This document shows, piece after piece, positions 1-8,879 of a stretch of 64,000 nucleotides of DNA; position 1 is the first letter of the stretch; each line of letters begins with the position of its first letter. Under the pieces are notes generated by a model. That model was not told where the DNA came from and did no database searches. It saw only the letters and a program-made list of their open reading frames with translations. Origin of the DNA: Planctomycetota bacterium. GTDB taxonomy: Bacteria; Planctomycetota; Phycisphaerae; Phycisphaerales; SM1A02. The position numbers and the translations under genes are program-made. The stretch is taken from positions 1-64,000 of the forward strand of contig VGYX01000003.1 of NCBI GenBank assembly GCA_016872835.1. The letters are read 5' to 3'.

Positions 1-85
1 TATCTCGCCCTGTCGAGATCCATCAGCGGCTCGTGCACGCGACGCGCACGAAAGGATCGAGCGTGTCTTCGTGCGCGAACGCCTC

Positions 86-1597
86 TCAACTCATCCAGTT
101 CTGATCCCGCTGCAGCGCCCACTTGCTCGTGATCTTGCGCTGCCTAGTCCAGAAGCGGTAGCCGTCCCAGCCGGTGATGTTGCCGGCGCCGAAGCAGCTG
201 TCGTTCCAGCCGCCGAAGCCGAAGGGTTCGCGCGGCACAGGCACGCCGATGTTCACGCCGCACATGCCGGCCTCCACGCGGGCCATCACGCGACGCGCCA
301 CGTCGCCGCTGGTGGTGTAGACGCTGCTCGCGTAGGGGTTCGCGTTCTCGATCTCGAACGCCTTCTCCAGCGTTGGCACGCGCACCACGCTGAGCACCGG
401 TCCGAAGATCTCCTCGCGCGCGGCGGGCATGTCGGCGGTGCAGCCGTCGATGATGGTGGGGCCCACCCAGTAGCCGCCCGCCTCGGCGCTGGCCTTGCGG
501 CCATCGAGCACGATCCTGGCACCGGCCTTCTCGGCGGCGTCGATGTAGCCGTTGATGCGCTCGCGCGCGGCCTGCGTGGTGACGGGGCCCATGTCCTTGC
601 CGGCCACCATCTTGGCGGCGCGATCACGCACCGCCTTCAGGATGTGATCGACATCGCCGATCGCCAGCAGCACGCTCGCCGCCATGCAGCGTTGGCCTGC
701 GCAGCCCGTGAAGCTGGCGACCACGTTCTCGGCGGTCACCTGCACGTCGGCGTCGGGCACCACGAAGAGGTGGTTCTTCGCGCCACCGAGGCACAGCGCG
801 CGCTTGCCCGCCATGCTGGCGCGGCCGTACACGCTCTTGGCCACCTTGGTGCTGCCCACGAAACCGAACGCCTTCACCTGCGGGTGATCGCACAGCGCCT
901 CGACGACCTCGCGTCCGCCCTGCACCAGGTTGAACACACCGGCGGGTAGGCCCGCTTCCTTCAGCATCTCGGCGAGGCGCATGGTGGAGAGCGGCACGCG
1001 CTCGCTCGCCTTCATCACGAACGCGTTGCCGCCCACGAGCGCCTGCGGAAGCATCCACAGCGGCACCATGAGCGGAAAGTTGAACGGCGTCACGCCGGCC
1101 ACCACGCCGAGCGGCGCGTACACCACTTCGCACGCCACGCCGCGGCTCACCTCAAGCTGGTTGCCCGCCGCGATATTCGGCAGCGAGCAGCCGTACTCCA
1201 CGCACTCGATGCCCTTCTCGACTTCCGCCCTCGCCTCGCTGAAGATCTTGCCGTTCTCGTGGCTGACCAGCCAGCTGAGTTCGTCGATGTTCTTCACCAT
1301 GAGTTCGCGCAGGCGATACAGCACGTGCGCGCGATCGCGGATGGGCCACTCGCCCCATTCGTGCTGCGCTGCGGTGCCGGCCTTCACGGCGGCGTCCACG
1401 TCGTCGGCGCCGCCGAGGTGCACCCTGGCCATGGCCTTGCCGAAGCGGGGGTTGTGCACCTCCAGCGTGGCCTTGCTGCTGATCGGGTCGCGCCAGGCGC
1501 CGCCGATGAAGTGCCGCGCGTCGGCGAAGGTGGCGAACGCGTCGCTGGTGGCGGTGAAACGGCCGACGGTGGTGGGGGCGCTGGTGGCGGTGGTCAT
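86..1597 (-). CDS. mmsA: CoA-acylating (methyl)malonate-semialdehyde dehydrogenase
   Basis: 503 residues, full length for the family. It converts malonate or methylmalonate semialdehyde to acetyl- or propionyl-CoA with NAD and CoA. The catalytic cysteine lies in GCAGQRCMA (about C304), the oxyanion asparagine in TPFNFPL (about N173), and LGGAKNH (about 270-276) replaces the ELGGK glutamate motif of ordinary aldehyde dehydrogenases, which is diagnostic of the MmsA/IolA class. The ATG at 1597 forms an ATGA overlap with the dihydropyrimidinase stop, which fixes the start; longer upstream reading in this frame is a shadow. It is the last gene of the pyrimidine operon and would take the products left after transamination of beta-alanine or beta-aminoisobutyrate. 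The transaminase is not in the window. Confidence 0.93.
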   Translation of the reverse strand: MTTATSAPTTVGRFTATSDAFATFADARHFIGGAWRDPISSKATLEVHNPRFGKAMARVHLGGADDVDAAVKAGTAAQHEWGEWPIRDRAHVLYRLRELMVKNIDELSWLVSHENGKIFSEARAEVEKGIECVEYGCSLPNIAAGNQLEVSRGVACEVVYAPLGVVAGVTPFNFPLMVPLWMLPQALVGGNAFVMKASERVPLSTMRLAEMLKEAGLPAGVFNLVQGGREVVEALCDHPQVKAFGFVGSTKVAKSVYGRASMAGKRALCLGGAKNHLFVVPDADVQVTAENVVASFTGCAGQRCMAASVLLAIGDVDHILKAVRDRAAKMVAGKDMGPVTTQAARERINGYIDAAEKAGARIVLDGRKASAEAGGYWVGPTIIDGCTADMPAAREEIFGPVLSVVRVPTLEKAFEIENANPYASSVYTTSGDVARRVMARVEAGMCGVNIGVPVPREPFGFGGWNDSCFGAGNITGWDGYRFWTRQRKITSKWALQRDQNWMS

Positions 1598-3054
1598 GGC
1601 ACGAATTCCTGTCGTTGAACGGGGGTGGGTGCGAAGTGCGTGTTGCGCGTGGCCTGACTGCGCGCGTAGTCGGTGAAGCAGGGGCGCTCGATGTAGCGGC
1701 CGCGGCCTTCCACGGGCGAGAGCCTGCCGTTCTGCCACAGCACCGTGCCGCGGCTCAGCGTGACGGCGGCGGCGCCGGTCACCTGCATGCCCTCGAAGAT
1801 GTTGAAGTCGTTGCGCGAGTGGTGCGTGGCCACGCCGAGCGTGCGCGTGGCCTTGGGGTCCCACACCACGATGTCGGCGTCGCTGCCCGGCGCGATGGTG
1901 CCCTTGCGCGGGTGGATGTTGAAGATGCGCGCGGCGTTGGCGCTGGTGGCCGCCACGAACTCGCAGGGCGTGATGCGGCCCGTGCGCACGCCGTGATGCC
2001 AGAGCACGCTCATGCGCTCTTCCATGCCGCCGGTGCCGTTTGGGATCTTGCGGAAGTCGCCCTTGCCCGCGGCCTTCTGCTCGGTGCGGAAGGTGCAGTG
2101 GTCGGTGCCGATCACCTCGATGGTGCCGCCCTGCAGGCCGCCCCAGAGCGCCTGTTGGTGCTCGGGCGCGCGGAACGGCGGGCTCATGACATGGTGCGCG
2201 GCGCTGCGCCAGTCGGTGTTTCGGTACACCGAATCGTCTATCACCAGGTGCTGCACCAGCGACTCGCCGAACACACGGTGGCCCGCGAGCTTGGCGCGCG
2301 CGATCGCCTCCATCGCCTGACGGCAGCTGGTGTGCACCACGTACAGCGGCACGCCCACCACGCCCGCGATCTGGCATGCGCGATTGGCAGCTTCGCCTTC
2401 CACCTCGGGGCCGCGCGACAGCGGGTGACCTTCGGGGCCGTGGATGCCGCGCTCGAAGATCTCGTGCTGCATGCGGAACACCAGGTCGCCGTTCTCGGCG
2501 TGCACCAGGCAGATCGCGCCCAGGTCGCGCGCACGCTCGAAGCTGGCGATCAGCGTGGCGTCATCCACCATGATCGCGTTCTTGTAGGCCATGAAGTGCT
2601 TGAAGCTGTTCACGCCGTGCTCGCGGCAGAGCGTGCCCATCTCCTCGAACACCTTCTCGCCCCACCAGGTGACAGCCATGTGGAAGCTGTAGTCGGCGGT
2701 GGCCTTCTTCGCGCGCTCGCGCCAGGTGCGGTACGCCTCCAGCATCGACTGCTGCGGCGCAGGGATGCAGAAGTCGATGATCATGGTGGTGCCACCTGCC
2801 GCGGCGCACGCGGTGCCGCTGAGGAAGTCGTCCACGCTCACCGTGCCCATGAAGGGCAGTTCCATGTGCACATGCGGGTCGATGCCGCCCGGCATGACAT
2901 AAGCGCCGCCTGCGTCGAGCACCTTGGCGCCCGCGGGGGACTGCAGGCCTTCGCCCACGGCCACCACCTTCTCGCCTGCAATCAGCACGTCGCCGCGCGA
3001 CTCGCGCTCGGCCGTGACGATGGTTCCACCGCGAATCAGCGTGGTGTCGCTCAT
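1594..3054 (-). CDS. hydA: Dihydropyrimidinase / D-hydantoinase
   Basis: 486 residues, normal for the family. It opens the ring of dihydrouracil or dihydrothymine to the N-carbamoyl-beta-amino acid. The binuclear metal site is visible: HVH after GGIDP (H61, H63), a lysine in FKHFMAYKN (about K158, expected to be carboxylated), H185 in LVHAENGD, H241 in YVVHTS and the catalytic aspartate in GTDHCTF (about D318). It starts 7 bases after the beta-ureidopropionase gene and overlaps mmsA by 4 bases, so all three are probably on one mRNA. Broad hydantoinase activity is possible, but the neighbours favour pyrimidine degradation. Confidence 0.95.
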   Translation of the reverse strand: MSDTTLIRGGTIVTAERESRGDVLIAGEKVVAVGEGLQSPAGAKVLDAGGAYVMPGGIDPHVHMELPFMGTVSVDDFLSGTACAAAGGTTMIIDFCIPAPQQSMLEAYRTWRERAKKATADYSFHMAVTWWGEKVFEEMGTLCREHGVNSFKHFMAYKNAIMVDDATLIASFERARDLGAICLVHAENGDLVFRMQHEIFERGIHGPEGHPLSRGPEVEGEAANRACQIAGVVGVPLYVVHTSCRQAMEAIARAKLAGHRVFGESLVQHLVIDDSVYRNTDWRSAAHHVMSPPFRAPEHQQALWGGLQGGTIEVIGTDHCTFRTEQKAAGKGDFRKIPNGTGGMEERMSVLWHHGVRTGRITPCEFVAATSANAARIFNIHPRKGTIAPGSDADIVVWDPKATRTLGVATHHSRNDFNIFEGMQVTGAAAVTLSRGTVLWQNGRLSPVEGRGRYIERPCFTDYARSQATRNTHFAPTPVQRQEFVP

Positions 3055-3061
3055 GGGTGCC

Positions 3062-3940
3062 TCACTGGCGCGTGATCTCGGGGTAGGCCTCGGGCCGACG
3101 GTCGCGATAGAACTGCCAGACGCTGCGCACCTGATCGATCATGGAAAGGTCGAGGTCGGTCACGAGCAGCTCGTCCTTGTCCTCGCTGGCCTGCGCCACG
3201 GTCTCGCCGCGCGGGTTCACGAAGTAGCTCGTGCCGTAGAACTTGCCGATGTTCCACGGCGCCTCGGTGCCCACGCGGTTGATGCAGCCCATGTAGTAGC
3301 CGTTGGCCACCGCGTGCGCGGGCTGCTCGATCTTCCACAGGTACTGCGACAGGCCGGCCACGGTGGCGCTTGGGTTGAACACGATCTCGGCGCCGTTCAG
3401 GCCGAGGCAGCGCGCACCTTCGGGGAAGTGGCGGTCATAGCAGATGTACACGCCGACCTTCGCGTAGCGCGTCTGGAAGACGGGGTAGCCGCCGTTGCCG
3501 GGCTTGAAGAAGAACTTCTCCCAGAATCCGGGGTTCACCTGCGGAATGTGCTGCTTGCGGTACTTGCCGAGATACGTGCCGTCGGCGTCGTACACCGCGG
3601 CCGTGTTGTAGAAGACGCCGCTCATCTCCTTCTCGTACACGGGCACCACGCAGGCCATCGCGTGCTTCTTGCAGACACCGGCGATGAGGTCCGTGGTGGG
3701 GCCGGGCACGGCCTCGGCGGCCTCGTACCAGCGCGGGTCCTGGCTTGGGCAGAAATAGGGGCCGTTGAAGATCTCCTGCAGGCAGAGGATCTGCACGCCC
3801 TTCTTGCCGGCTTCCTCGATCATGGCGACGTGCTTGTCGACCATGGCCTTCTGGATCTCGGCCACGGGGCGCTTCTCGTCGTTCAGGGGGTTGCTGCACT
3901 GGATCAGGCCGCAACGCACGATCTTGCTCTTGGTGCTCAT
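3062..3940 (-). CDS. Beta-ureidopropionase (N-carbamoyl-beta-alanine amidohydrolase)
   Basis: 292 residues, carbon-nitrogen hydrolase (nitrilase) superfamily. It releases beta-alanine, ammonia and CO2 from N-carbamoyl-beta-alanine. The Glu-Lys-Cys triad is present: E56 in CLQEIFNGPYFCP, K129 in KYRKQHIPQ and C167 in YICYDRHFPEGAR. The start has a GAGGA ribosome site 8 bases upstream. Its place between preA and dihydropyrimidinase matches the third step of reductive pyrimidine catabolism. Members of this family also include N-carbamoylputrescine amidases with very similar motifs, so the substrate is inferred from context. Confidence 0.92.
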   Translation of the reverse strand: MSTKSKIVRCGLIQCSNPLNDEKRPVAEIQKAMVDKHVAMIEEAGKKGVQILCLQEIFNGPYFCPSQDPRWYEAAEAVPGPTTDLIAGVCKKHAMACVVPVYEKEMSGVFYNTAAVYDADGTYLGKYRKQHIPQVNPGFWEKFFFKPGNGGYPVFQTRYAKVGVYICYDRHFPEGARCLGLNGAEIVFNPSATVAGLSQYLWKIEQPAHAVANGYYMGCINRVGTEAPWNIGKFYGTSYFVNPRGETVAQASEDKDELLVTDLDLSMIDQVRSVWQFYRDRRPEAYPEITRQ

Positions 3941-3971
3941 GTCTTCGGTCCTCGTGAAGGTGCCGGCGCGC

Positions 3972-5240
3972 TCAGTGCGCGCCCTTCTTCGGTCGCAGGG
4001 GCTTGCCCTGATGCACGTGCTCGTTCCAGGTGGCGGGCTTGAAGCCGTTGTTCACCGGCACCAGCGAGATGCACTCGGGCACCGGGCAGACGATCTGGCA
4101 GAGGTTGCAGCCAACACACTCGCTCTCGTCCACGCGCGGTACGCGGCTGTCCTGCTGCGGATGGATGCACTGGTGTGCGCCGTCGTGGCACGCGGCCACG
4201 CAAAGCTGGCAGCCGATGCACTTGTCGGCGTCGATCTTGGCCACGGTCTCGTAGTTGAGGTCGAGTTCGCCCCATTCGCTGAACGCGGGCACCGCCTTGC
4301 CCACCATCTGATCCACGCGATCGAAGCCGTGGCTGCGCATGTATTCCTGGAGGCCGTCGATCATGTCCTCCACGATGCGGTAGCCGCGCAGCATGACCTC
4401 GGTGCATACCTGCACGGTGCTGCTGCCGAGCAGCATGAACTCGACCGCGTCGCGCCAGTTGCACACACCACCGATGCCGCTGATGGGCAGGCCGAACTCC
4501 TTGTGGCGTGCGAGTGCCGCCACCATGTGCAGGGCGATCGGCTTCACGGCAGAACCACAGTAGCCACCGTTCGTGCTCGCGAGGCCCACCCGTGGATTGG
4601 GAACGAACCGGTCGATGTCGACGCCGATGATGCTCTTGATGGTGTTGATGAGCGACACGCCGTGCGCGCCGCCGCGCTTGGCGGCCATGCCGTGCGGGAT
4701 GATGTCGCTCACGTTCGGCGTGAGCTTCACAAGCACCGGCACGGTGCTGTACTGCACCGCCCAGCCGGTGATGCGCTCGTTGATCTTGGGCTCCTGGCCC
4801 ACGGCACTGCCCATGCCGCGCTCGCACATGCCGTGTGGGCAGCCGAAGTTCAGTTCCAGACCGTCGCCACCGGCGTCGATGCTTCGCTTGATCAGATCCT
4901 TCCACTCCGCCTCGGTCTCGACCATCAGCGACACGATGATGGGGTTCTTCGGGAAGAGCTTCTTGGTCTCGGTGATCTCGCGGAGATTCGTCTCGATCGA
5001 GCGGTCGGTGATCAGCTCGATGTTGTTGAACCCCGCACCACGCACGCCACCGATCGTGTGGCCACCGAAGCGACTGCTCACGTTCTGGATCGGCGTACCG
5101 AGCGTCTTCCACACCGCACCGCCCCAGCCCGCCTCGAAGGCACGCTGGATCTGCAGGCCGCTGTTGGCGGGTGGCGCGCTGGCAAGCCAGAAGGGGTTCG
5201 GTGAGTGGATGCCGCCGGTGTTCGTGGACAAGTCAGGCAC
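3972..5240 (-). CDS. preA: NAD-dependent dihydropyrimidine dehydrogenase, subunit PreA
   Basis: 422 residues: an N-terminal FMN-binding TIM barrel like dihydroorotate dehydrogenase (about 1-320) and a C-terminal ferredoxin-like part with two 4Fe-4S motifs, CIGCQLCVAACHDGAHQC and CVGCNLCQIVCPVPEC. It reduces uracil or thymine at the FMN site using electrons from PreT. The substrate loop reads FGCPHGMCERGMGSAVGQ. The start is GTG at 5240, overlapping the end of preT by 8 bases; the following PDLSTNTGGIHSPNPFWLASAPP aligns with the usual PreA N terminus. The pairing with preT and the downstream ring-opening genes supports a catabolic role. Confidence 0.94.
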   Translation of the reverse strand: MPDLSTNTGGIHSPNPFWLASAPPANSGLQIQRAFEAGWGGAVWKTLGTPIQNVSSRFGGHTIGGVRGAGFNNIELITDRSIETNLREITETKKLFPKNPIIVSLMVETEAEWKDLIKRSIDAGGDGLELNFGCPHGMCERGMGSAVGQEPKINERITGWAVQYSTVPVLVKLTPNVSDIIPHGMAAKRGGAHGVSLINTIKSIIGVDIDRFVPNPRVGLASTNGGYCGSAVKPIALHMVAALARHKEFGLPISGIGGVCNWRDAVEFMLLGSSTVQVCTEVMLRGYRIVEDMIDGLQEYMRSHGFDRVDQMVGKAVPAFSEWGELDLNYETVAKIDADKCIGCQLCVAACHDGAHQCIHPQQDSRVPRVDESECVGCNLCQIVCPVPECISLVPVNNGFKPATWNEHVHQGKPLRPKKGAH

Positions 5241-6549
5241 GCGCGGCTCCCTTCATGATCGCGGCGTCGATGGCGCGCGCGGCGGCCTTGCCCTCGGCGG
5301 CGGCGTTCACCACTTCCTTGCCGCCGTTGGTGCAGTCGCCGCCCGCGTACCACTTGGCGCGACCGGTGAAGCCGTGCGCGTCGACCTTCACGATGCCCTT
5401 GTGCACCGAAACACCGGCGAGCGATCCCAGCATGTCGCCCAGCTTCGCCTGACCGATCGCGAGCAGCACAAGGTCGGCCTCGATGGTGAATTCGGTTCCG
5501 GCGATCGGCCTTTTCGAGGCGTCCAGCTTCACGCACTTCACGCGCTGCACGCGGCCCGTGCCCTCGAACGCGATCGGCAGCGACTGCCACGCCGTGCCGA
5601 CACCCTCCTCGAGTGCGGCGCTCCACTCATGCTGGTAGCCGCTCATGCCCTCGCGCGTGCCACGGTAGAGCATGGTCACGCTTCGCACGCCAAGACCGCG
5701 CGTCTCGCGCGAGGCGTCGATGGCGGTGTTGCCACCGCCCACGATCACCGCGCTCTTCACGGCGCTCATGTCGGCCTTGGTGAGCTTCATGTGCTCGATC
5801 CATGCCACGGCGCCGTACACACCAGGCAGGTTCTCGCCGGGAATGCCGAGCGCACTGTCGGCGCCAAGACCCGCGCCCACGAACACGGCGTCGAATTGCT
5901 GTTCGAGCTGCTGCAGCGTGACCTGCTCGCCCACGGTCACGCCGGTCTTCACCTCGATGCCGCCGATCGCCAGCACCCACTCGGCTTCGGTCAGGCTTCG
6001 GTCGGCCTTCATCTTGTAGGGGGCGACGCCAAAGGTGTTCAGGCCGCCGATGGTGGCGCGCTTCTCGAAGATGGTGCAGGCGTGGCCCAAGCGACGCAGC
6101 TCATGCGCCGCAGCCAGGCTGGCTGGGCCAGCGCCGATCAGCGCGACCTTCTTGCCTGTGGGCTTGCCAGCCTCGAAGAAGCGCCAGTTCTTCTCGAAGG
6201 CCATGTCGGTGGCGTAGCGCTGCAACTTGCCGATGGCGATGGGCGGCTGCTCGAGATCGTTGTACACGCACGCGCCCACGCACAGCACCTCGACTGGGCA
6301 GACGCGCGCGCAGCTCATGCCCAGAATGTTCGACTCGAAGATCGTCTTCGCCGAGCTGCGCACATTGTCGGTGGCGATCTTGCGGATGAACTGCGGAATG
6401 TCGATGTGCGTCGGACAGGCGTTCACGCACGGCGCGTCGCTGCAGAAGAGGCAGCGGTTGGCCTCGGCCACCGCCGCATCGCGCATCAACGGAAGCTTGA
6501 AGTCCGCGAAAGCCGTTTCGGAGCGTTGGGCGGGCAGCGGTGCGGTCAT
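5233..6549 (-). CDS. preT: Dihydropyrimidine dehydrogenase subunit PreT (GltD-like NAD(P)H oxidoreductase)
   Basis: 438 residues. The N terminus holds two 4Fe-4S motifs, CLFCSDAPCVNACP and CARVCPVEVLCVGAC, followed by an FAD-binding GAGPASLAAAHELRRLG (about 135-155) and an NAD(P)-binding VGGGNTAIDASRE (about 270-285). This is the glutamate-synthase small-subunit-like architecture that feeds electrons to PreA. It is the first gene of the five-gene pyrimidine operon. The 117 bases upstream to the next gene contain no clear sigma-70 promoter. Without preA it could be read as a GltD homologue, but the overlap with preA makes PreT the better call. Confidence 0.92.
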   Translation of the reverse strand: MTAPLPAQRSETAFADFKLPLMRDAAVAEANRCLFCSDAPCVNACPTHIDIPQFIRKIATDNVRSSAKTIFESNILGMSCARVCPVEVLCVGACVYNDLEQPPIAIGKLQRYATDMAFEKNWRFFEAGKPTGKKVALIGAGPASLAAAHELRRLGHACTIFEKRATIGGLNTFGVAPYKMKADRSLTEAEWVLAIGGIEVKTGVTVGEQVTLQQLEQQFDAVFVGAGLGADSALGIPGENLPGVYGAVAWIEHMKLTKADMSAVKSAVIVGGGNTAIDASRETRGLGVRSVTMLYRGTREGMSGYQHEWSAALEEGVGTAWQSLPIAFEGTGRVQRVKCVKLDASKRPIAGTEFTIEADLVLLAIGQAKLGDMLGSLAGVSVHKGIVKVDAHGFTGRAKWYAGGDCTNGGKEVVNAAAEGKAAARAIDAAIMKGAARA

Positions 6550-6666
6550 GCGGACGAAGGTTCATCGGCGGAAGTCCGACGCACCTGAAGTTGGAAGCCT
6601 ACCGCTGCGGCCCTTGGATTGGAACCGCAACCAGCGGTGATTCAGGGTTTTCCGAATTCGGCGTGC

Positions 6667-8193
6667 CTACCAGTTCCCGACATCCGCGGCTCCCGTGCAG
6701 TCGATCTGCAACTCGTAGGGTGTGGGGTTCGGTGCGCTTTGGTCGATGGAGAAGGTGACGGAGTGGCGCGGGTGCAGGCGCTTCATCCATTCGACCGTGT
6801 TGATGAGGTCGATCGCCTGTGCCGCCGGCATGATGTACGAGCCATGCGAGCGTGCGGGGCGGCAGTCGGCGGGGAAGTAGATGGTTGACTTTGGTGCTTG
6901 GAAGTGCTTGGGTGCCTTCGGGCGGCGGTCCATGAAGGCCAGAATCTGTTCGTTCACCGAGCGTGTGACACGCCATGTTCGCTCGAAGTGACCCGCGCGG
7001 CCGATCAGTCCAAGGAATCCAAGTGCGACGGCGAATCCAAGAACCATGATCGCCGCAGCGCGGACGGCACGCGAGCGGTTCTCAAGACAGAGTGTGGTGA
7101 AGGCGACGGCCAGCAGCAGTGCCACACAGGCGTTGGCGCCGAATCCGTAGAGCTCGGAGACGGATCCCATGGGAAAGGTGACGGACAATGAAATGAGCCC
7201 TGTCATGCACATCAGCAGCACGGGCCACACGAAGCCTCGTTGGCCCTTGAGCCGTCGCAGCACCACGAATTCCAGCGCAAGCGCAAGCAGCACGGCCTCG
7301 GCGACGAGCGTGAGCAGGGGCAGCACGCGAATCAGGACCGGCGCCCCGTCGTTCGAGAGCACATGGAAGGGTCCCGTGCCGACCGCGCCAGCCGTCGACT
7401 GTGCCGCATTGATCAGCAGGTTCATGCCGAACTCAATCTGGTAGCGGTTCTCCTGCTTCAGTTCGAGCGAGCGGCTCATGGAGCCCGTGAGCCAGCGCAG
7501 GATCAGGTGCGCGACTGGCAGTGCGACCACCGGCAGCAGGGTCCACCCAAGTCGCCATGCGGCGCGACGATCGCGCACTGAAAGCCAGGCGGTAGCGCCG
7601 ATCAGGCCGAGGCCGACGCCCGCGCTCCATCCATAGAAGGTTTCCTTCACGTTCACACCCACCGCGAAGATGCAGGCGAGGGCGAGGCATGGAGCCCAGG
7701 TGGAGCGGCCGGCGCGCGCGGCGATGAACGCGCGCCACGCGACCTCGATGGACCACATGCCGAGCGCTGCGGACCATGTCTGCGAAACCGTGTCGATCTG
7801 CCATGCGGCGCACGAGGTGCCGGGTGACAGCGCGACCCAGAGGATCGCAAGTGGCGCGATCCATGGACTTGTGGGCAGCGCGCGACGTGCCAGATGCACG
7901 AGAGCGACACAGAGCGCGGCCAGACCTACGACATGCAGCGGAACGGCCAGAGGCGCGCGCAAGGTTCGCTCGTCGCAGGATGCCGCCACGACCAGTTCCA
8001 GCGGGCGAAATGCCGGAGATCCGAACCACATGTCCGCGATCTGTCGCGACAGCGGCTGTTGATGCGCCACGACCCGCACGAACTTGATGTCGTCGTTCAC
8101 CGCGATCATGCCGCCGATGAGCGGCCATGCCGCCACGAAGCCCATCGTCAGCAGGGCGATCGCCCACAGGATTCGCGCAACGCGTTGCTCCAC
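6667..8193 (-). CDS. Polytopic membrane protein of unknown function
   Basis: About 508 residues from a GTG at 8193 (an upstream GTG at 8256 is also open). Many hydrophobic helices run from WAIALLTMGFVAAWPLIGG near the N terminus to about residue 400, followed by a soluble C-terminal tail of about 100 residues. A conserved-looking acidic pair, AVNDDIKFVRVVAHQQPLS, follows the first helix, a position where GT-C glycosyltransferases keep catalytic acids, and HVVGLAALCVALVHL resembles their helices. I cannot assign a family. It could be a GT-C-type enzyme or an uncharacterised membrane protein. The start is uncertain: AGGA lies only 3 bases before the 8193 GTG. Confidence 0.7.
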   Translation of the reverse strand: MEQRVARILWAIALLTMGFVAAWPLIGGMIAVNDDIKFVRVVAHQQPLSRQIADMWFGSPAFRPLELVVAASCDERTLRAPLAVPLHVVGLAALCVALVHLARRALPTSPWIAPLAILWVALSPGTSCAAWQIDTVSQTWSAALGMWSIEVAWRAFIAARAGRSTWAPCLALACIFAVGVNVKETFYGWSAGVGLGLIGATAWLSVRDRRAAWRLGWTLLPVVALPVAHLILRWLTGSMSRSLELKQENRYQIEFGMNLLINAAQSTAGAVGTGPFHVLSNDGAPVLIRVLPLLTLVAEAVLLALALEFVVLRRLKGQRGFVWPVLLMCMTGLISLSVTFPMGSVSELYGFGANACVALLLAVAFTTLCLENRSRAVRAAAIMVLGFAVALGFLGLIGRAGHFERTWRVTRSVNEQILAFMDRRPKAPKHFQAPKSTIYFPADCRPARSHGSYIMPAAQAIDLINTVEWMKRLHPRHSVTFSIDQSAPNPTPYELQIDCTGAADVGNW

Positions 8194-8270
8194 AGTTCCT
8201 GACACGACAAGGATCGTACGATGCAGCGTTAGGCACGACGCCCCCCCAGACCCCACGCAGGAGAGTTCGC

Positions 8271-8681
8271 ATGGTCAAGATCACGGCACGCTATGAAGGC
8301 GATCTTCGCTGCACCGCAACCCATGGACCGAGTGGCGCCACCATCACCACCGATGCACCCGTGGACAATCACGGCAAGGGGGAGGCGTTCTCGCCGACGG
8401 ACTTGGTCGCCACGGCGCTGCCGACCTGCATGATGACCATCATGGGGATCGTGGCGAAGCGCGATGGCCTGAACCTTCAAGGCATGACGGCGACCACCAC
8501 GAAGGAGATGGCCGCGGCGCCGGCGCGACGGATCGCTCGTTTGGTCACCCGAATCGAGGTGCCGCTGCCGGCGGACCATCCCCGACGCGAGGCGCTTGTG
8601 AACGCGGCGCACACCTGTCCGGTGCACAAAAGTCTGCTGGCCGAGATCGAGTGTCCGGTGGAGTTTGTCTGGACGGGCTGA
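8271..8681 (+). CDS. OsmC/Ohr-family protein
   Basis: 136 residues. The two family cysteines are present in LPTCMMTIMG and AHTCPVHKSLL, the pair used by OsmC/Ohr proteins to reduce organic hydroperoxides with thiol electrons. The N-terminal strand VKITARYEGDLRC and SPTDLVATAL are typical of the YhfA/OsmC branch. The ATG has a GGAGAG ribosome site. It is divergent from the membrane-protein gene at 6667-8193 and stands alone on its strand. A small cytoplasmic peroxide-defence enzyme is likely; the exact substrate cannot be told. Confidence 0.9.
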   Translation: MVKITARYEGDLRCTATHGPSGATITTDAPVDNHGKGEAFSPTDLVATALPTCMMTIMGIVAKRDGLNLQGMTATTTKEMAAAPARRIARLVTRIEVPLPADHPRREALVNAAHTCPVHKSLLAEIECPVEFVWTG

Positions 8682-8879
8682 CAAGGTGTCGGTAACAAGG
8701 GCTGACCCTGTCAAGCGGACGTTGGGTGCGATATCTTCCTCCAGAGGCGCTGCAGCACCCGTGATCTGACTCGCTTGCTTGGCCTGGCCTCTCTGCTGCT
8801 GGCCACCGCATCAAAGCGGAAAAGTCGCGATTCAGGCGGACAGAAGTTGGGCGCATGAACCCGTAAGAATCGTCGGAAT

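Noticed and set aside
1-85. Start of a further gene at the left edge (ATG at 23 on the minus strand)
   Set aside because: Only seven codons are visible and no ribosome site or -10 element supports it.
1615-3075. A 486-codon open frame on the plus strand
   Set aside because: It mirrors the dihydropyrimidinase gene on the minus strand. Its translation is Arg/Ala/His-rich and lacks motifs, as expected from an antisense frame in GC-rich DNA.
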